From assembly GCF_000155975.1 (NCBI RefSeq), contig NZ_GG730299.1, forward strand, positions 2,643,740 to 2,707,739: 64,000 nt of DNA, written 5' to 3'. Positions 56,518 through 64,000 of the stretch are shown in pieces. The first letter of the stretch is position 1; every line of letters starts with the position of its first letter. Below the pieces are notes generated by a model. It saw nothing but the letters and a program-made list of their open reading frames with translations, was not told where the DNA came from and searched no databases. The position numbers and the translations under genes were made by a program. The DNA is from Citrobacter youngae ATCC 29220 (GTDB lineage: Bacteria; Pseudomonadota; Gammaproteobacteria; Enterobacterales; Enterobacteriaceae).

Positions 56518-57807
56518 ATGGCGGAAGGAAAAGCGCGGCAACAGACGCTTTCACTGCATGTTGTTAACGGCAGTGAACTGGAAAGCGGGCGCGCGGCACG
56601 GTGTCTGTTCACACAGGGCGGGGATGTGGGCCACAGTAGTGAGTGCCACTGGCCGGTTCAGGACAGGCATCAGGATATTCCAGCGAAAGCGTTCACCATC
56701 AGTATGCATGATGGCGCATTCTGCCTGCATCCGCTGGCCGCACCACTATGGCTGAACCAGGCCAAAGTCACGGTAGCCTCAGAGCTAGTGCAGTTACGCC
56801 AGGGCGATGAGATCCAGACGGGACATTTGATACTCCAGGTTTATCTGAACCAGGGCGGGATGCGTCATTACGACGAAGAAATGGCCTCCCCCGAAACCAT
56901 TGTTTCCAACCACGACATTCTGTCAGACACGCTGCTGTCCACTGAAGGCGCGCCGGAATATCCAGGGATACAGTCCCGCCACCAGCTTGCAGATACCGTT
57001 GTTAATGGCTTTTCCACCGATCCGTTGCTGGCGCTGCAAACCGAAAGTCTGACCACGAGGGGCGATCCTCTTGCGGCGATCGCGCCAGTCCGACCATCCG
57101 CCCCATTGTCCGATCCGGTCACGCATGGCGGGATCAACACACCGTTTATGGATCTGCCGTCAATGTATACCGATCCGCAGGACGGCGATGATGACGCGAT
57201 TTCACCGACAAACGCAGCACAGCGCCATCTCGCCGTCACCCCGTTGCTGCGCGGGCTGGGTGGAACGCTTGCTGTACATAATACGGCGGATGCCGATGAT
57301 TTTCTGGAAGAAGCGGGAAGGACATTACAGGCGACAGTTAAAGGACTGCTTGAACTACAACAGCACCGCAACAGCCTGTCTGACAAACATCTGCGCCCGC
57401 TGGAAGATAATCCGCTACGCCTGAATATGGACTACGCCACCGCGCTGGACGTGCTGTTTGCCGAAGGAAAAAGCCCGGTTCATCTCGCCGCACCTGCCGC
57501 CGTCAGCGAGAGCCTGCGCAATATCCGCTATCACGAAGAAGCCAACCGAGCCGCCATTGTGGAATCGCTGCGCGTACTGCTGGACGCCTTTTCGCCGCAA
57601 AGCCTGATGCGCCGTTTTGTGCAATACCGCCGCAGCCATGAACTGCGTAAGCCGCTGGATGATGCCGGAGCCTGGCAGATGTACTGCGATTATTACGATG
57701 AGCTGGCCTCCAGCCGCCAGCAGGGTTTTGAGATGTTGTTTAACGAAGTGTATGCCCAGGTCTATGACCGGGTACTTCGTGAAAAACAGCGGGAGCCGGA
57801 AGCATGA
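56518..57807 (+). CDS. tagH: T6SS FHA-domain protein TagH
   Basis: A protein of 429 residues from the ATG at 56518 (GGAG site 6 nt upstream). The N-terminal 110 residues resemble an FHA domain but with weak phosphothreonine-site residues. A low-complexity middle follows, and a C-terminal TagH/VasC region (about 240-425) contains LSDKHLRPLEDNPLRLNMDY and LMRRFVQYRRS. In other systems FHA proteins act in threonine-phosphorylation control of T6SS assembly. No kinase or phosphatase gene is seen in this window. Confidence 0.85.
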   Translation: MAEGKARQQTLSLHVVNGSELESGRAARCLFTQGGDVGHSSECHWPVQDRHQDIPAKAFTISMHDGAFCLHPLAAPLWLNQAKVTVASELVQLRQGDEIQTGHLILQVYLNQGGMRHYDEEMASPETIVSNHDILSDTLLSTEGAPEYPGIQSRHQLADTVVNGFSTDPLLALQTESLTTRGDPLAAIAPVRPSAPLSDPVTHGGINTPFMDLPSMYTDPQDGDDDAISPTNAAQRHLAVTPLLRGLGGTLAVHNTADADDFLEEAGRTLQATVKGLLELQQHRNSLSDKHLRPLEDNPLRLNMDYATALDVLFAEGKSPVHLAAPAAVSESLRNIRYHEEANRAAIVESLRVLLDAFSPQSLMRRFVQYRRSHELRKPLDDAGAWQMYCDYYDELASSRQQGFEMLFNEVYAQVYDRVLREKQREPEA

Positions 57808-58337
57808 CCAGGCGTTTTTGCCGTGCCTGGATGGCAGTGGCATTGCTCACCGTCTCTTTAAGCGGCTGTGAAACGGCAAAAAAAATCGGACAGGTCATCC
57901 AAAACCCGGATATTCAGGTCGGCAAACTGGCTGATCAGCCGTCACAAATAACGATTACGTTGCTGACCGAGCCGGATGCCAACATCAATGCGGACGGTGA
58001 AGCTGCGGCAGTGGATGTGCAACTGGTTTACCTGAGTGATGATTCGAAATTGCAGGCTGCGGATTATGACCAACTCGCCAGCACACCGTTACCGGATGCG
58101 CTGGGGAAGAACTATATCGATCACCAGGATTTCAGCCTGCTGCCTGACACAATAAAAACCCTGCCACTAGTGAAGATGGATGAGAAGACGCAGTTTATCG
58201 GCGTGATTGCCTACTTCTCCGACGACCAGACTACGCAATGGAAGCAAATCGAACCGGTGGAAGGAACAGGACACAACTACCGCCTGCTGGTGCATATTCG
58301 GCAAAGCAGTATTGAAATGAAAAAAGAGGATGACTAA
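57804..58337 (+). CDS. tssJ: T6SS outer-membrane lipoprotein TssJ
   Basis: The 177-residue lipoprotein has lipobox LSGC (Cys22) followed by a transthyretin-like domain with ITITLLTEPDANINADGEAA and later VKMDEKTQFIGVIAYFSDDQ. It anchors the TssL-TssM membrane complex to the outer membrane. It overlaps tagH by 4 nt. Confidence 0.93.
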   Translation: MTRRFCRAWMAVALLTVSLSGCETAKKIGQVIQNPDIQVGKLADQPSQITITLLTEPDANINADGEAAAVDVQLVYLSDDSKLQAADYDQLASTPLPDALGKNYIDHQDFSLLPDTIKTLPLVKMDEKTQFIGVIAYFSDDQTTQWKQIEPVEGTGHNYRLLVHIRQSSIEMKKEDD

Positions 58338-58339
58338 CG

Positions 58340-59671
58340 ATGGCAACCACGCGAAACAAGGTGATATGGCGGGAAGGTACGCTGATGCGTCCGCACCATC
58401 TTCAGCAGCAGCAACGTTATAATGATTATGTGAATAATCTGCGTTTCCGGGCCGTTCATGATTTATCCTGGGGATTTACGGAGTTGTCCATCAACAACGA
58501 GTTGCTGGCGCAGGGTAAAATTATGCTCGACAGCGCGTCAGGCACGCTGCCGGATGGCACGGTGTTCTCCCTTCCTGATCAGGATGCGCTACCCGATCCG
58601 CTGCATCCCGACAATTTTCCCGATGAAGAGAGCCGTAATGTCTATCTGGCCTTACCCGTCGCCAGCGATGTGAGAGGCGAAATCAGTTATGGGCAACAGA
58701 TCGGGCGTTACCGGCTAAACAATGCCGATGTCCGGGATCTGCATTCAGAGAATGGTGACGCGCGAGCACTTACGCTGGGCCAGTTAACCCCACGCATTAT
58801 GAGCGGGGCAGACGATATGAGTGCATATGTCACGCTGCCGTTGTGTCGTATCAAAGACAGACGTGCAGACGGCTCTCTAATGCTGGATGACAGTTTTATC
58901 CCCTCCTGTCAGAACATCCATGTTAGCGCACGGCTGCGTGAATTTCTCCGCGAAGTACAGGAAGCGATCGGCGGTCGGGCCAATGACCTGGCTAACCGCA
59001 TTGGTTCTCCAGCGCAAAGTGGTATTGCCGATGTGGCGGAATTTATGATGCTGCAGTTGCTCAATCGTAACCAGACCCGGTTCACCCACCGCGCCCGCAG
59101 ACCGCAACTCCATCCGGAAGATTTTTATCTCGATCTTGCCGGGCTGCTGGGCGAACTCATGACATTTACCGAGCCGTCCCGCCTGCCTTGCCCGCTTGAT
59201 GTCTACGATCACCGCAACCTGACGGACACATTCAAAACGCTGTTGCCGGAAGTGAAACGGGCATTACATACCGTCCTGTCGCCCAGGGCGGTTAACCTGC
59301 CGCTGCATCTGCGTGATGGCATCTGGCAGGCTGACGTACATGACTCAGCGCTATTACAGTCGGCCACTTTCGTGCTGGCGGTGGCAGCGAAAATGGAGAC
59401 CCTGCAACTCCAGCGTCAGTTTATCCAGCAGTCAAAAATTTCCTCACCGGAAAAAATTCGCAATATGGTCAGCGTACAGATCCCCGGTATCCCACTGCAT
59501 ACGCTGATGGTGGCTCCCCGTCAGCTTCCGTACCATGCCGGTTTCAGCTATTTCGAACTGGACAAGAGCAGTGCAGCCTGGGCAGATGTGGCGGCCACAG
59601 GTGCCGTCGCCCTGCATGTATCCGGCTCGTTCCCGGACCTTAATATGCAGCTGTGGGCCATAAGAGGATAA
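58340..59671 (+). CDS. tssK: T6SS baseplate adaptor TssK
   Basis: The 443-residue protein begins with NKVIWREGTLMRPHHLQQQQ, the usual TssK start, and ends with FSYFELD-like and LNMQLWAIRG segments. It links the baseplate to the TssJLM membrane complex. The tssJ stop is 2 bp before its ATG. Confidence 0.96.
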   Translation: MATTRNKVIWREGTLMRPHHLQQQQRYNDYVNNLRFRAVHDLSWGFTELSINNELLAQGKIMLDSASGTLPDGTVFSLPDQDALPDPLHPDNFPDEESRNVYLALPVASDVRGEISYGQQIGRYRLNNADVRDLHSENGDARALTLGQLTPRIMSGADDMSAYVTLPLCRIKDRRADGSLMLDDSFIPSCQNIHVSARLREFLREVQEAIGGRANDLANRIGSPAQSGIADVAEFMMLQLLNRNQTRFTHRARRPQLHPEDFYLDLAGLLGELMTFTEPSRLPCPLDVYDHRNLTDTFKTLLPEVKRALHTVLSPRAVNLPLHLRDGIWQADVHDSALLQSATFVLAVAAKMETLQLQRQFIQQSKISSPEKIRNMVSVQIPGIPLHTLMVAPRQLPYHAGFSYFELDKSSAAWADVAATGAVALHVSGSFPDLNMQLWAIRG

Positions 59672-59675
59672 GGCG

Positions 59676-60440
59676 ATGGATGAACTATCACTGTCCCGGC
59701 CTCCTTTATCCGGATATGAAAGCGAAGGCCTCCGCCAGTACCAGCTTACGCTTCGCGGCAACAGCCTGAACCCGATGATCGACGCCGCCACGCCGCTACT
59801 GGGGATGGTGATGCGTGTTGCAGGGATGAACAGCCATGCCATGCCTGAACACCTGTTCACTCAGGTGGTGACGGATGTGCAGGCGGTGGAACTGCTGCTC
59901 CAGGAGCAGGGCTATGAGCCTGGCGTGATTATCTCGTTTCGTTACATCCTGTGTACCTTTATTGATGAAGCGGCGCTGGGTAATGGCTGGTCCAACAAGA
60001 ACGAATGGATCAAACAGTCGTTACTGGTGCATTTCCACAATGAAGCCTGGGGTGGTGAAAAGGTCTTTATTCTGCTGGAGCGCCTGATGCGCGAGCCAAA
60101 ACGCTACCAGGATCTGCTGGAGTTTTTGTATATCTGCTTTTCGCTGGGTTTTCGCGGGCGTTATAAGGTCGCGACTCAGGATCAGGGGGAGTTTGAGCAG
60201 ATATACCGCCGCCTGTATCACGTCCTGCATAAACTGCGCGGCGATGCGCCCTTTCCACTGCTGCACCAGGATAAAAAAATCCAGGGCGGACGCTACCAGC
60301 TCATTAAACGGCTGACCATACGCCATGTTCTGTCCGGCGGCATCATCGTACTGGCGCTGTTTTATCTGTTCTATCTGCTGCGTCTGGACGGTCAGACGCA
60401 GGACATTCTTCATCAGTTAAACCGGCTGCTCGCCAGGTAA
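59676..60440 (+). CDS. tssL: T6SS inner-membrane protein TssL (DotU/IcmH)
   Basis: The 254-residue protein has a cytoplasmic hook-shaped domain (SLNPMIDAATPLLGMVMRVA, YILCTFIDEAALGNGW, FLYICFSLGFRGRY) and one C-terminal membrane helix (about residues 215-235, LSGGIIVLALFYLFYLLRL). There is no peptidoglycan-binding OmpA domain. Its partner TssM is not in the window. Confidence 0.95.
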   Translation: MDELSLSRPPLSGYESEGLRQYQLTLRGNSLNPMIDAATPLLGMVMRVAGMNSHAMPEHLFTQVVTDVQAVELLLQEQGYEPGVIISFRYILCTFIDEAALGNGWSNKNEWIKQSLLVHFHNEAWGGEKVFILLERLMREPKRYQDLLEFLYICFSLGFRGRYKVATQDQGEFEQIYRRLYHVLHKLRGDAPFPLLHQDKKIQGGRYQLIKRLTIRHVLSGGIIVLALFYLFYLLRLDGQTQDILHQLNRLLAR

Positions 60441-60448
60441 GGACACAT

Positions 60449-63169
60449 ATGATCCAGATTGATTTGGCCACACTGGTAAAACGGCTTAACCCCTTTGCTA
60501 AACAGGCCCTAGAAGCCGCAGCCTCGGAGTGTATGAACCAGCAGGCGGCGGAAATCACTGTCAGCCACGTACTAATCCAGATGCTGGCTATCCTTCGTAG
60601 CGATTTACGGGTAATTACTGAACGCGCCGGGATCAGCACCGATGACTTGCGCCAGGCGCTGACAGTGGAAAATTACGCCACAACCCGTTCAGTGGACAGC
60701 TATCCGTCGTTTTCCCCCATGCTGGTTGAATGGTTGAAAGAGGCCTGGCTGCTGGCGTCTGCTGAAATGCAGCAGACGGAGCTACGCGGCGGCATCCTGC
60801 TACTCGCCCTGCTCCACTCGCCGCTGCGCTATGTGATGCCCACCGCCGCCCGGCTGCTCACCGCCATCAACCGCGACCAGCTACAGCAGGATTTTTCCGG
60901 ATGGACGAAGGAGTCCGCCGAGTCGGTTATGCTAAGTGCGGACGGACAGGTCATCAGCGCAGCAACCGATACCGGCGACAGCCTGCTTACCCGTTATGCC
61001 AAAAACATGACTGCTGACGCCCGCAACGGCAAACTCGATCCGGTTTTGTGCCGCGATAATGAAATCGACCTGATGATCGATATTCTCTGCCGCCGCCGCA
61101 AGAATAATCCCGTGGTGGTGGGGGAAGCGGGCGTGGGCAAAAGCGCACTGATCGAAGGACTGGCGCTACGCATTGTCGCCGGTCAGGTGCCGGACAAGCT
61201 GCGCGACACCGATATTATGACACTGGATCTTGGCGCGCTACAGGCAGGTGCATCGGTGAAGGGCGAGTTTGAAAAACGCTTTAAGGGGCTGATGGCAGAA
61301 GTGAACCAGTCGCCGAAACCGATCATTCTGTTTATCGATGAGGCGCATACCCTGATTGGCGCAGGTAACCAGCAGGGCGGACTGGATATCTCTAACCTGC
61401 TAAAACCTGCGCTGGCGCGCGGCGAGCTGAAAACCATCGCCGCCACCACCTGGAGCGAATATAAAAAATACTTCGAGAAAGACGCCGCCCTATCGCGTCG
61501 TTTCCAACTTGTAAAGGTGAGTGAGCCGACGTCGGCGGAAGCCACCATTATCCTGCGCGGCCTGTCAGCGGTGTATGAACAGTCCCACGGCGTGCTGATT
61601 GACGATGACGCGTTACAAGCGGCGGCGACGTTAAGCGAGCGCTACCTGTCAGGTCGCCAGTTGCCGGATAAGGCCATTGATGTGCTGGATACAGCCTGTG
61701 CGCGGGTAGCGATTAACCTTTCCTCTCCACCGAAGCAGATTTCCGCGCTGACCACCCTACGCCACCAGTGCGAAGCGGAGATCCGCCAGCTTGAGCGCGA
61801 GATCCGCATCGGTCTGCGGTCAGACACCTCACGGCTGACCGAAGTGCTTGTGCAGTATGACGAAACGCTGACTAAACTGGATGAACTGGAAGCAGCTTGG
61901 CACCAGCAACAGGCGCTGGTACAGGAAATTATTGCACTGCGTAAAGGGCTGCTGGATGAATCGGCCGCGACCGGAGAAGAAGATAACGCAGTGGCTGTAG
62001 ATCAACCGATAGCTGGACAGCCAGAGCCTGAAATCCCGCCTGCCGCTCGCCTCGTGCAGCTAACCGCTGAACTGGAGACTCTGCACCACACGCAGCGACT
62101 GGTTTCCCCGCATGTTGATAAAAAGCAAATCGCCGCCGTCATTGCCGAATGGACCGGAGTGCCACTTAACCGGCTGTCGCAGAACGAAATGTCAGTTATC
62201 ACCAATCTGCCGCAGTGGCTGGGCGACAGCATCAAGGGTCAGGAGCTGGCGATCAAACATCTGCACAAACATCTGCTTACCGCACGCGCCGATCTGCGCC
62301 GTCCGGGACGACCGCTCGGCGCGTTCCTGCTGGCCGGCCCCAGCGGTGTGGGCAAAACCGAAACCGTGCTGCAACTGGCTGAGCTGCTGTATGGCGGTCG
62401 TCAGTACCTCACCACCATCAATATGTCGGAGTTCCAGGAGAAGCACACCGTTTCACGCCTTATTGGTTCGCCGCCAGGCTATGTCGGCTACGGTGAGGGC
62501 GGCGTGCTGACCGAGGCCATCCGGCAGAAACCGTACTCCGTGGTACGACTGGATGAAGTGGAAAAAGCCCACCCGGACGTGCTCAACCTGTTCTACCAGG
62601 CGTTTGATAAAGGTGAGATGGCTGATGGCGAAGGCCGCCTGATTGACTGTAAAAATATCGTCTTTTTCCTCACCTCAAACCTTGGCTATCAGGTGATTGT
62701 CGAACATGCGGATAGCCCAGAAACCATGCACGACGCACTGTACCCAGTGCTGGCAGATTTCTTCAAACCTGCGCTGCTGGCACGCATGGAAGTGGTGCCG
62801 TATCTACCTCTGTCGCGTGAAACGCTTTCCGTCATTATCGCCGGGAAGCTGGCGCGACTGGACAACGTGCTGCGTACCCGTTTTGGCGCGGAGGTGGTGA
62901 TTGAACCGGAAGTGACCGACGAAATCATGCAGCGCGTCACCCGCGCCGAAAACGGCGCGCGAATGCTGGAATCTGTTATCGACGGCGAGATGCTGCCACC
63001 GCTCTCCCTGCTGCTATTACAGAAAATGGCGGCGAACACGGCGATTGCCCGCATCGTACTGGGCGTGACGGAGGGAGCGTTTACCGCTGACGTTGAAGAT
63101 GCACCGGATGACAGCCTGTCAGATAACATGCATCCGGAACCGGAAACAGAGGATGAAACCGTTCTATGA
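60449..63169 (+). CDS. clpV: T6SS sheath-recycling ATPase TssH (ClpV)
   Basis: This Clp/Hsp100 ATPase has 906 residues. The N-domain ([20 protein letters not shown]) binds TssC, the first AAA+ domain has Walker [14 protein letters not shown] and Walker [13 protein letters not shown], a coiled middle segment follows (about 430-560), and the second AAA+ domain has [18 protein letters not shown] and [13 protein letters not shown]. It unfolds contracted TssBC sheaths. It overlaps the next gene by ATGA. Confidence 0.97.
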   Translation: MIQIDLATLVKRLNPFAKQALEAAASECMNQQAAEITVSHVLIQMLAILRSDLRVITERAGISTDDLRQALTVENYATTRSVDSYPSFSPMLVEWLKEAWLLASAEMQQTELRGGILLLALLHSPLRYVMPTAARLLTAINRDQLQQDFSGWTKESAESVMLSADGQVISAATDTGDSLLTRYAKNMTADARNGKLDPVLCRDNEIDLMIDILCRRRKNNPVVVGEAGVGKSALIEGLALRIVAGQVPDKLRDTDIMTLDLGALQAGASVKGEFEKRFKGLMAEVNQSPKPIILFIDEAHTLIGAGNQQGGLDISNLLKPALARGELKTIAATTWSEYKKYFEKDAALSRRFQLVKVSEPTSAEATIILRGLSAVYEQSHGVLIDDDALQAAATLSERYLSGRQLPDKAIDVLDTACARVAINLSSPPKQISALTTLRHQCEAEIRQLEREIRIGLRSDTSRLTEVLVQYDETLTKLDELEAAWHQQQALVQEIIALRKGLLDESAATGEEDNAVAVDQPIAGQPEPEIPPAARLVQLTAELETLHHTQRLVSPHVDKKQIAAVIAEWTGVPLNRLSQNEMSVITNLPQWLGDSIKGQELAIKHLHKHLLTARADLRRPGRPLGAFLLAGPSGVGKTETVLQLAELLYGGRQYLTTINMSEFQEKHTVSRLIGSPPGYVGYGEGGVLTEAIRQKPYSVVRLDEVEKAHPDVLNLFYQAFDKGEMADGEGRLIDCKNIVFFLTSNLGYQVIVEHADSPETMHDALYPVLADFFKPALLARMEVVPYLPLSRETLSVIIAGKLARLDNVLRTRFGAEVVIEPEVTDEIMQRVTRAENGARMLESVIDGEMLPPLSLLLLQKMAANTAIARIVLGVTEGAFTADVEDAPDDSLSDNMHPEPETEDETVL

Positions 63170-63894
63170 GCAGAATGCAGACGCTCCTGATCATGATGCT
63201 GCTGCCGGGATTATTCCCCGGCGCAGCACGAGCGGAAACACCTGCAAAACAGGCGGTTGCCGTACTACCGGGGATTGTGGTGCCGGAAACCAATACACAG
63301 GCAACGCTCAGTGCCATGGTGGCCTGTCGTCGGGAGCCTGCTGCGCTGGAGCGTCTTGACTGCTATGACCATATTCTGGCGCCGGAGCAACCCGGCTTTG
63401 ATGGCGCGCTGGTAAAGGCTCGCTATGAAGGCGAGGCCTGGAAGCGAGCCTTCGCTCAGGAAAAACAGCGTCCGAACAACTCCACCACATTAATGATGAC
63501 GCAGAACGGTGGAGAGCGACCAACGGTAATTATCACTACGCCCGCTATCGGCAACGTACCGCCGCGCCCAGTGCTGATGTTTAGTTGTGTGGACAATATC
63601 ACCCGGATGCAGGTGGCGTTGACGCATACCATGACCCCCTCTGATATCACAGTGACGCTAACAACGGATGTCAGACAGATTCAGTCGCGCTGGTTTATCC
63701 GCGAGAACGGTACGCTACTGGAATCCAGCCGGGGATTATCCGGCATTGACGAAATCAAACAGCTTTTCGGCGCAAAGACCCTGACCATCGATACTGGTAC
63801 GGAAAGTGCTGCCAGAAAACTGACATTTAATATTGACGGGCTGGCGAAAACCATCGTGCCGCTACGTGACGCCTGCCACTGGGCGGGGGAATAA
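63166..63894 (+). CDS. tagO: T6SS-associated periplasmic protein TagO (VasI-like)
   Basis: The 242-residue protein has a signal peptide (residues 1-23, ending AARA-ETP) and the short Cys-rich motif VACRREPAALERLDCYDHIL typical of VasI/TagO proteins, followed by a beta-rich domain. It is often encoded next to tssA or clpV. Its function is not firmly known; it may help envelope assembly. Confidence 0.8.
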   Translation: MSRMQTLLIMMLLPGLFPGAARAETPAKQAVAVLPGIVVPETNTQATLSAMVACRREPAALERLDCYDHILAPEQPGFDGALVKARYEGEAWKRAFAQEKQRPNNSTTLMMTQNGGERPTVIITTPAIGNVPPRPVLMFSCVDNITRMQVALTHTMTPSDITVTLTTDVRQIQSRWFIRENGTLLESSRGLSGIDEIKQLFGAKTLTIDTGTESAARKLTFNIDGLAKTIVPLRDACHWAGE

Positions 63895-63895
63895 T

Positions 63896-64000
63896 ATGGA
63901 CTTACGTGACCCGAATATCTGGATTTCGCACCTGCTGGAAAATCTGCCAGCCGACAAACTGGTCTGCGCACTGAAAGACGATAATCCTGACTGGGAATAT
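63896..64000 (+). CDS. tssA: Partial T6SS TssA-family protein (runs off right edge)
   Basis: The 35 visible codons (MDLRDPNIWISHLLENLPAD and on, to DNPDWEY) follow the tagO stop by 1 bp. The pattern, with an early aromatic region and a PxWEY-type box (DNPDWEY), resembles the ImpA-N domain at the start of TssA/VasJ proteins. So little is seen that the subtype (TssA1, VasJ or another) cannot be given. Confidence 0.55.
   Translation, partial: MDLRDPNIWISHLLENLPADKLVCALKDDNPDWEY

Overview
The window is chromosomal DNA from a member of the Enterobacteriaceae. Its backbone genes (yafL, dpaA/yafK, yafJ, gmhA, fadE, yafV, tRNA-Asp, dnaQ, rnhA, yafS, gloB, mltD, yafE, yafD, yafC, dkgB) match, in order and in protein sequence as I remember it, the gmhA-dnaQ-dkgB neighbourhood of Escherichia coli K-12. 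Unlike K-12, this genome carries an uninterrupted half of a second (Flag-2, lateral-type) flagellar locus, a chaperone-usher fimbrial island and a type VI secretion system (T6SS). I think Citrobacter is the likeliest genus, but the sequence alone cannot settle this.

Positions 1-16195 hold the first half of the Flag-2 locus. The sigma-54 activator gene lafK and the operon lfiE-F-G-H-I-J run leftward. The operon continues without a break into three non-flagellar genes: a TagD-like cytidylyltransferase, a 698-residue GT9-type glycosyltransferase and the start of a methyltransferase. These look like a flagellin-modification cassette. The divergent operon lfiM-N-P-Q-R-lfhB-lfhA encodes the switch proteins and the export gate, and lfhA is full length. 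A sigma-54-like element lies just upstream of lfiE. The hook, filament and motor half (lfg/laf) must lie left of the window.

Positions 16198-23088 are backbone: peptidoglycan enzymes (yafL, dpaA), an amidotransferase (yafJ), heptose synthesis (gmhA), fatty acid oxidation (fadE with a FadR operator) and omega-amidase (yafV).

Positions 23272-34754 form an accessory block between yafV and tRNA-Asp. It holds an LTXXQ-type periplasmic protein, a degenerate EAL protein, a PglL/Wzy_C-type O-oligosaccharyltransferase or ligase, a seven-gene chaperone-usher fimbrial operon and a divergent ToxR-like/FidL-like (MarT-FidL type) pair. The ligase and EAL genes directly follow the fimbrial genes on the same strand. 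This suggests coupled pilus production, surface glycosylation and regulation.

Positions 34871-44167 are backbone again, from tRNA-Asp to dkgB.

Positions 44324-64000 hold a T6SS cluster. A leftward hcp-vgrG-rhs module diverges from rightward tssB-C-E-F-G-tagH-tssJ-K-L-H(clpV)-tagO-tssA, and the window ends inside tssA. The rhs gene is truncated inside its core repeats and has lost its toxin end. A small decayed tssC-like fragment lies between tssB and tssC. The AT-rich divergent region holds a Fur-box-like sequence and two related palindromes about 53 bp apart. tssM is not seen and is expected beyond the right edge.

The least familiar pieces are the flagellar modification cassette, the fimbria-ligase-EAL unit, the tssC-like remnant and the twin palindromes.
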